33,928 nucleotides of DNA from a virus, in the IMG/VR virus record IMGVR_UViG_3300008113_006596, positions 3,103-37,030 of that record. One strand, written 5' to 3'. Positions 32,357 to 33,928 of this stretch are shown here, in pieces. A model generated the notes under the pieces. That model saw nothing but the letters and a program-made list of their open reading frames with translations. It did no database searches and was not told the origin of the DNA. A program made the position numbers and the translations under genes. Positions within the stretch are counted from its first letter, which is position 1. The number at the start of each line of letters is the position of its first letter.

Positions 32357-33928
32357 ATGTCAGATCAATCATTTCAGGAATTAAGAAATCGTTCATTATT
32401 TGCACGTTTGAAACGTCTATTTTCGAACGACGTAATCGTCCGCAATATTGGCGGTAAGAAACTAAAAGTTATTGACACTGATGAAATTCAATACGCTACA
32501 GATCGTAATAGTTTAAGAGATCGTTTTAATAGATTACGCACAACCTCCTATAATCAATATACAAGAGATTTCAATTTATCATATCAAAGTAGTCGTGTAG
32601 AACTATTTCGTGATTATGATACAATGGATATGGATCCGATTCTTGCATCTGCATTGGACATTTATGCTGATGAATGTACTACAAGAAATGAATTGGGAGA
32701 TATTCTACAAATCAAATCTACCAATGATGAAATCAAGAACATATTGCATAACTTATTCTATGATATTTTAAACATAGAATTTAACTTATGGAGTTGGACT
32801 CGTTGTATGGTTAAGTATGGAGATTTTTATCTACGTTTGCATATTAGTCCTGAATATGGTGTATACATGGTAGAACCACTAAGTACTTATTATGTAACCC
32901 GTGTAGAAAATGCACACATAACTAATAAAAACTTTGTAAAATTCCAAGTTAATTTGCCATACGGAAATAAGATTGAAGATTTGGAAAATTATCAAATTGC
33001 ACATTTTCGTTTGTTGAGTGACAGTAACTTCTTGCCATATGGTAAGAGTATGTTGGAAGGTGCCCGTCGTGTTTGGAAACAATTGAGTTTGATGGAAGAC
33101 GCAATGTTAATTCATCGTATCATGCGCGCTCCTGAAAAACGTATTTTCAAAGTTGATATTGGTAATATTCCTCCAAATGAAGTTGATAATCACATGGAGA
33201 GAATCATGACCCAAATGAAAAAAACTCCATATTTGGATCAACAAACCGGCGATTACAATTTACGTTTTAATTTACAAAACATGGTAGAAGATTTCTTCTT
33301 GCCTGTTCGTGGCAGTGATAGTGGTACGAGTATTGATAATTTGCCAGGTCTTGAATGGACTGGCACAGACGATATCGAATATCTTCGTAACAAAATGATG
33401 GCAGCACTTAAGATTCCAAAAGCATTTTTGGGATATGATGAAAGTTTAAGTGGTAAAGCTACATTGGCAGCAGAAGACATTCGTTTCGCTCGTACAATTC
33501 AACGTATTCAACGTATTATTGTTAGTGAGTTGAATAAGATTGCAGTTATTCATTTATATAGTCAGGGATATAGAGATGAGTCATTGGTTGACTTTACATT
33601 GGAATTAACAAATCCATCTACTATATTTGAAAAAGAAAAGATTGACGTTTGGAAGAGCAAAGTCGAGGTTTCCAAAGACATGCAAGAAAATAAATTCTTT
33701 AGTAAAAAATGGATTTATGAAAATGTCTTTGGACTATCAGATCAAGACATGATTGATCTACAAAAACAACTTGTCGATGATGCTAAAGGTACATATAGAT
33801 TTAAGCAAATTGAGGAAGACGGTAACGATCCAGCTATTAAGTTCTTACAATCTAAAGAAGAAGGAGATAAAGGAGAATCTGATGCAGGCGCAGCCGCTGC
33901 GGATACAGAAGCTTCGGATACTCCTCCA
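32357..33928 (+). CDS. gp20: Portal protein (T4 gp20 type), 3'-truncated
   Basis: The frame opens at ATG 32357 and is still open at the last base, giving 524 residues with no stop. It is the dodecameric portal through which DNA enters and leaves the head. Diagnostic stretches include D-P-I-L-A-S-A-L-D-I-Y-A-D-E near residue 95, L-P-Y-G-K-S-M-L-E-G-A-R-R near 230, M-R-A-P-E-K-R-I-F near 256, and a Y-L-R-N-K-M-M-A-A-L-K-I-P-K-A-F-L-G-Y block near 343. These match the T4 gp20 core; T4 gp20 is also 524 residues, but the reading frame here continues, with an acidic Ala/Glu/Asp-rich tail just before the edge. It follows the terminase by 23 bases. Prohead protease, scaffold and capsid genes would be expected downstream. 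Confidence 0.95.
   Translation, partial: MSDQSFQELRNRSLFARLKRLFSNDVIVRNIGGKKLKVIDTDEIQYATDRNSLRDRFNRLRTTSYNQYTRDFNLSYQSSRVELFRDYDTMDMDPILASALDIYADECTTRNELGDILQIKSTNDEIKNILHNLFYDILNIEFNLWSWTRCMVKYGDFYLRLHISPEYGVYMVEPLSTYYVTRVENAHITNKNFVKFQVNLPYGNKIEDLENYQIAHFRLLSDSNFLPYGKSMLEGARRVWKQLSLMEDAMLIHRIMRAPEKRIFKVDIGNIPPNEVDNHMERIMTQMKKTPYLDQQTGDYNLRFNLQNMVEDFFLPVRGSDSGTSIDNLPGLEWTGTDDIEYLRNKMMAALKIPKAFLGYDESLSGKATLAAEDIRFARTIQRIQRIIVSELNKIAVIHLYSQGYRDESLVDFTLELTNPSTIFEKEKIDVWKSKVEVSKDMQENKFFSKKWIYENVFGLSDQDMIDLQKQLVDDAKGTYRFKQIEEDGNDPAIKFLQSKEEGDKGESDAGAAAADTEASDTPP

Overview
This window is a piece of an AT-rich (roughly two thirds A+T by eye) myovirus genome of the wider T4-like superfamily. Every supported gene lies on the + strand. 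The diagnostic genes are a T4 gp18-type tail sheath, a gp17-type large terminase, a gp20-type portal, a gp47/gp46-type recombination nuclease and a DnaG/gp61-type primase. Both window edges cut a gene: the first CDS has lost its 5' end and the portal its 3' end. Coding is dense. The longest gaps are 93 bases (24516-24608, before the sheath) and 74 bases (27957-28030, holding a clear terminator), and no stretch over 300 bases lacks a gene. I saw no tRNA, rRNA, CRISPR array or insertion sequence. The host cannot be named: two promoters look sigma70-like, and most genes have no visible Shine-Dalgarno sequence.

Layout. (1) 1-11518: eight virion or baseplate/tail-fibre type genes, rich in Ser, Thr, Gly, Asn and Tyr. 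They include a 1486-aa protein with a lectin-like segment, an 885-aa protein with seven FG-GAP-like repeats and an EF-hand/dockerin-like motif, and two proteins sharing a C-terminal module. (2) 11531-16182: a recombination/replication block with a RuvC-like nuclease, a zinc-ribbon/Toprim primase, and one 1061-aa polypeptide that fuses Mre11 (gp47) and Rad50 (gp46). (3) 16191-24515: an 8.3-kb sugar/glycosylation cassette. Its six genes are a GT4 + FkbM methyltransferase + second methyltransferase fusion, a GNAT acetyltransferase, a short DegT-family aminotransferase-like protein, a GT2 with a long extra C-terminus, a GT4 fused to a TibC/Aah-type (autotransporter heptosyltransferase) domain, and a stand-alone copy of that last domain. 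(4) 24609-27956: a very large tail sheath closed by a strong terminator. (5) 28031-33928: a small unknown protein, a flavodoxin-like oxidoreductase, a covalent nucleotidyltransferase (ligase-like) protein, a zinc/coiled-coil protein, the terminase and the portal.

How the parts may work together. The head-to-tail genes package DNA and build a contractile tail. The nuclease, resolvase and primase serve recombination-linked replication. The glycosylation cassette sits between the recombination genes and the sheath and could make and attach a modified sugar to Ser/Thr-rich virion proteins; host envelope or another target remains possible. The cassette, with its multi-domain fusions and paired iron-finger heptosyltransferase-like proteins, is the best candidate here for an undescribed system. 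Two near-consensus sigma70-type promoters with 17-base spacers sit immediately before start codons, which predicts near-leaderless transcripts. A TATTTA-containing motif recurs before late genes.
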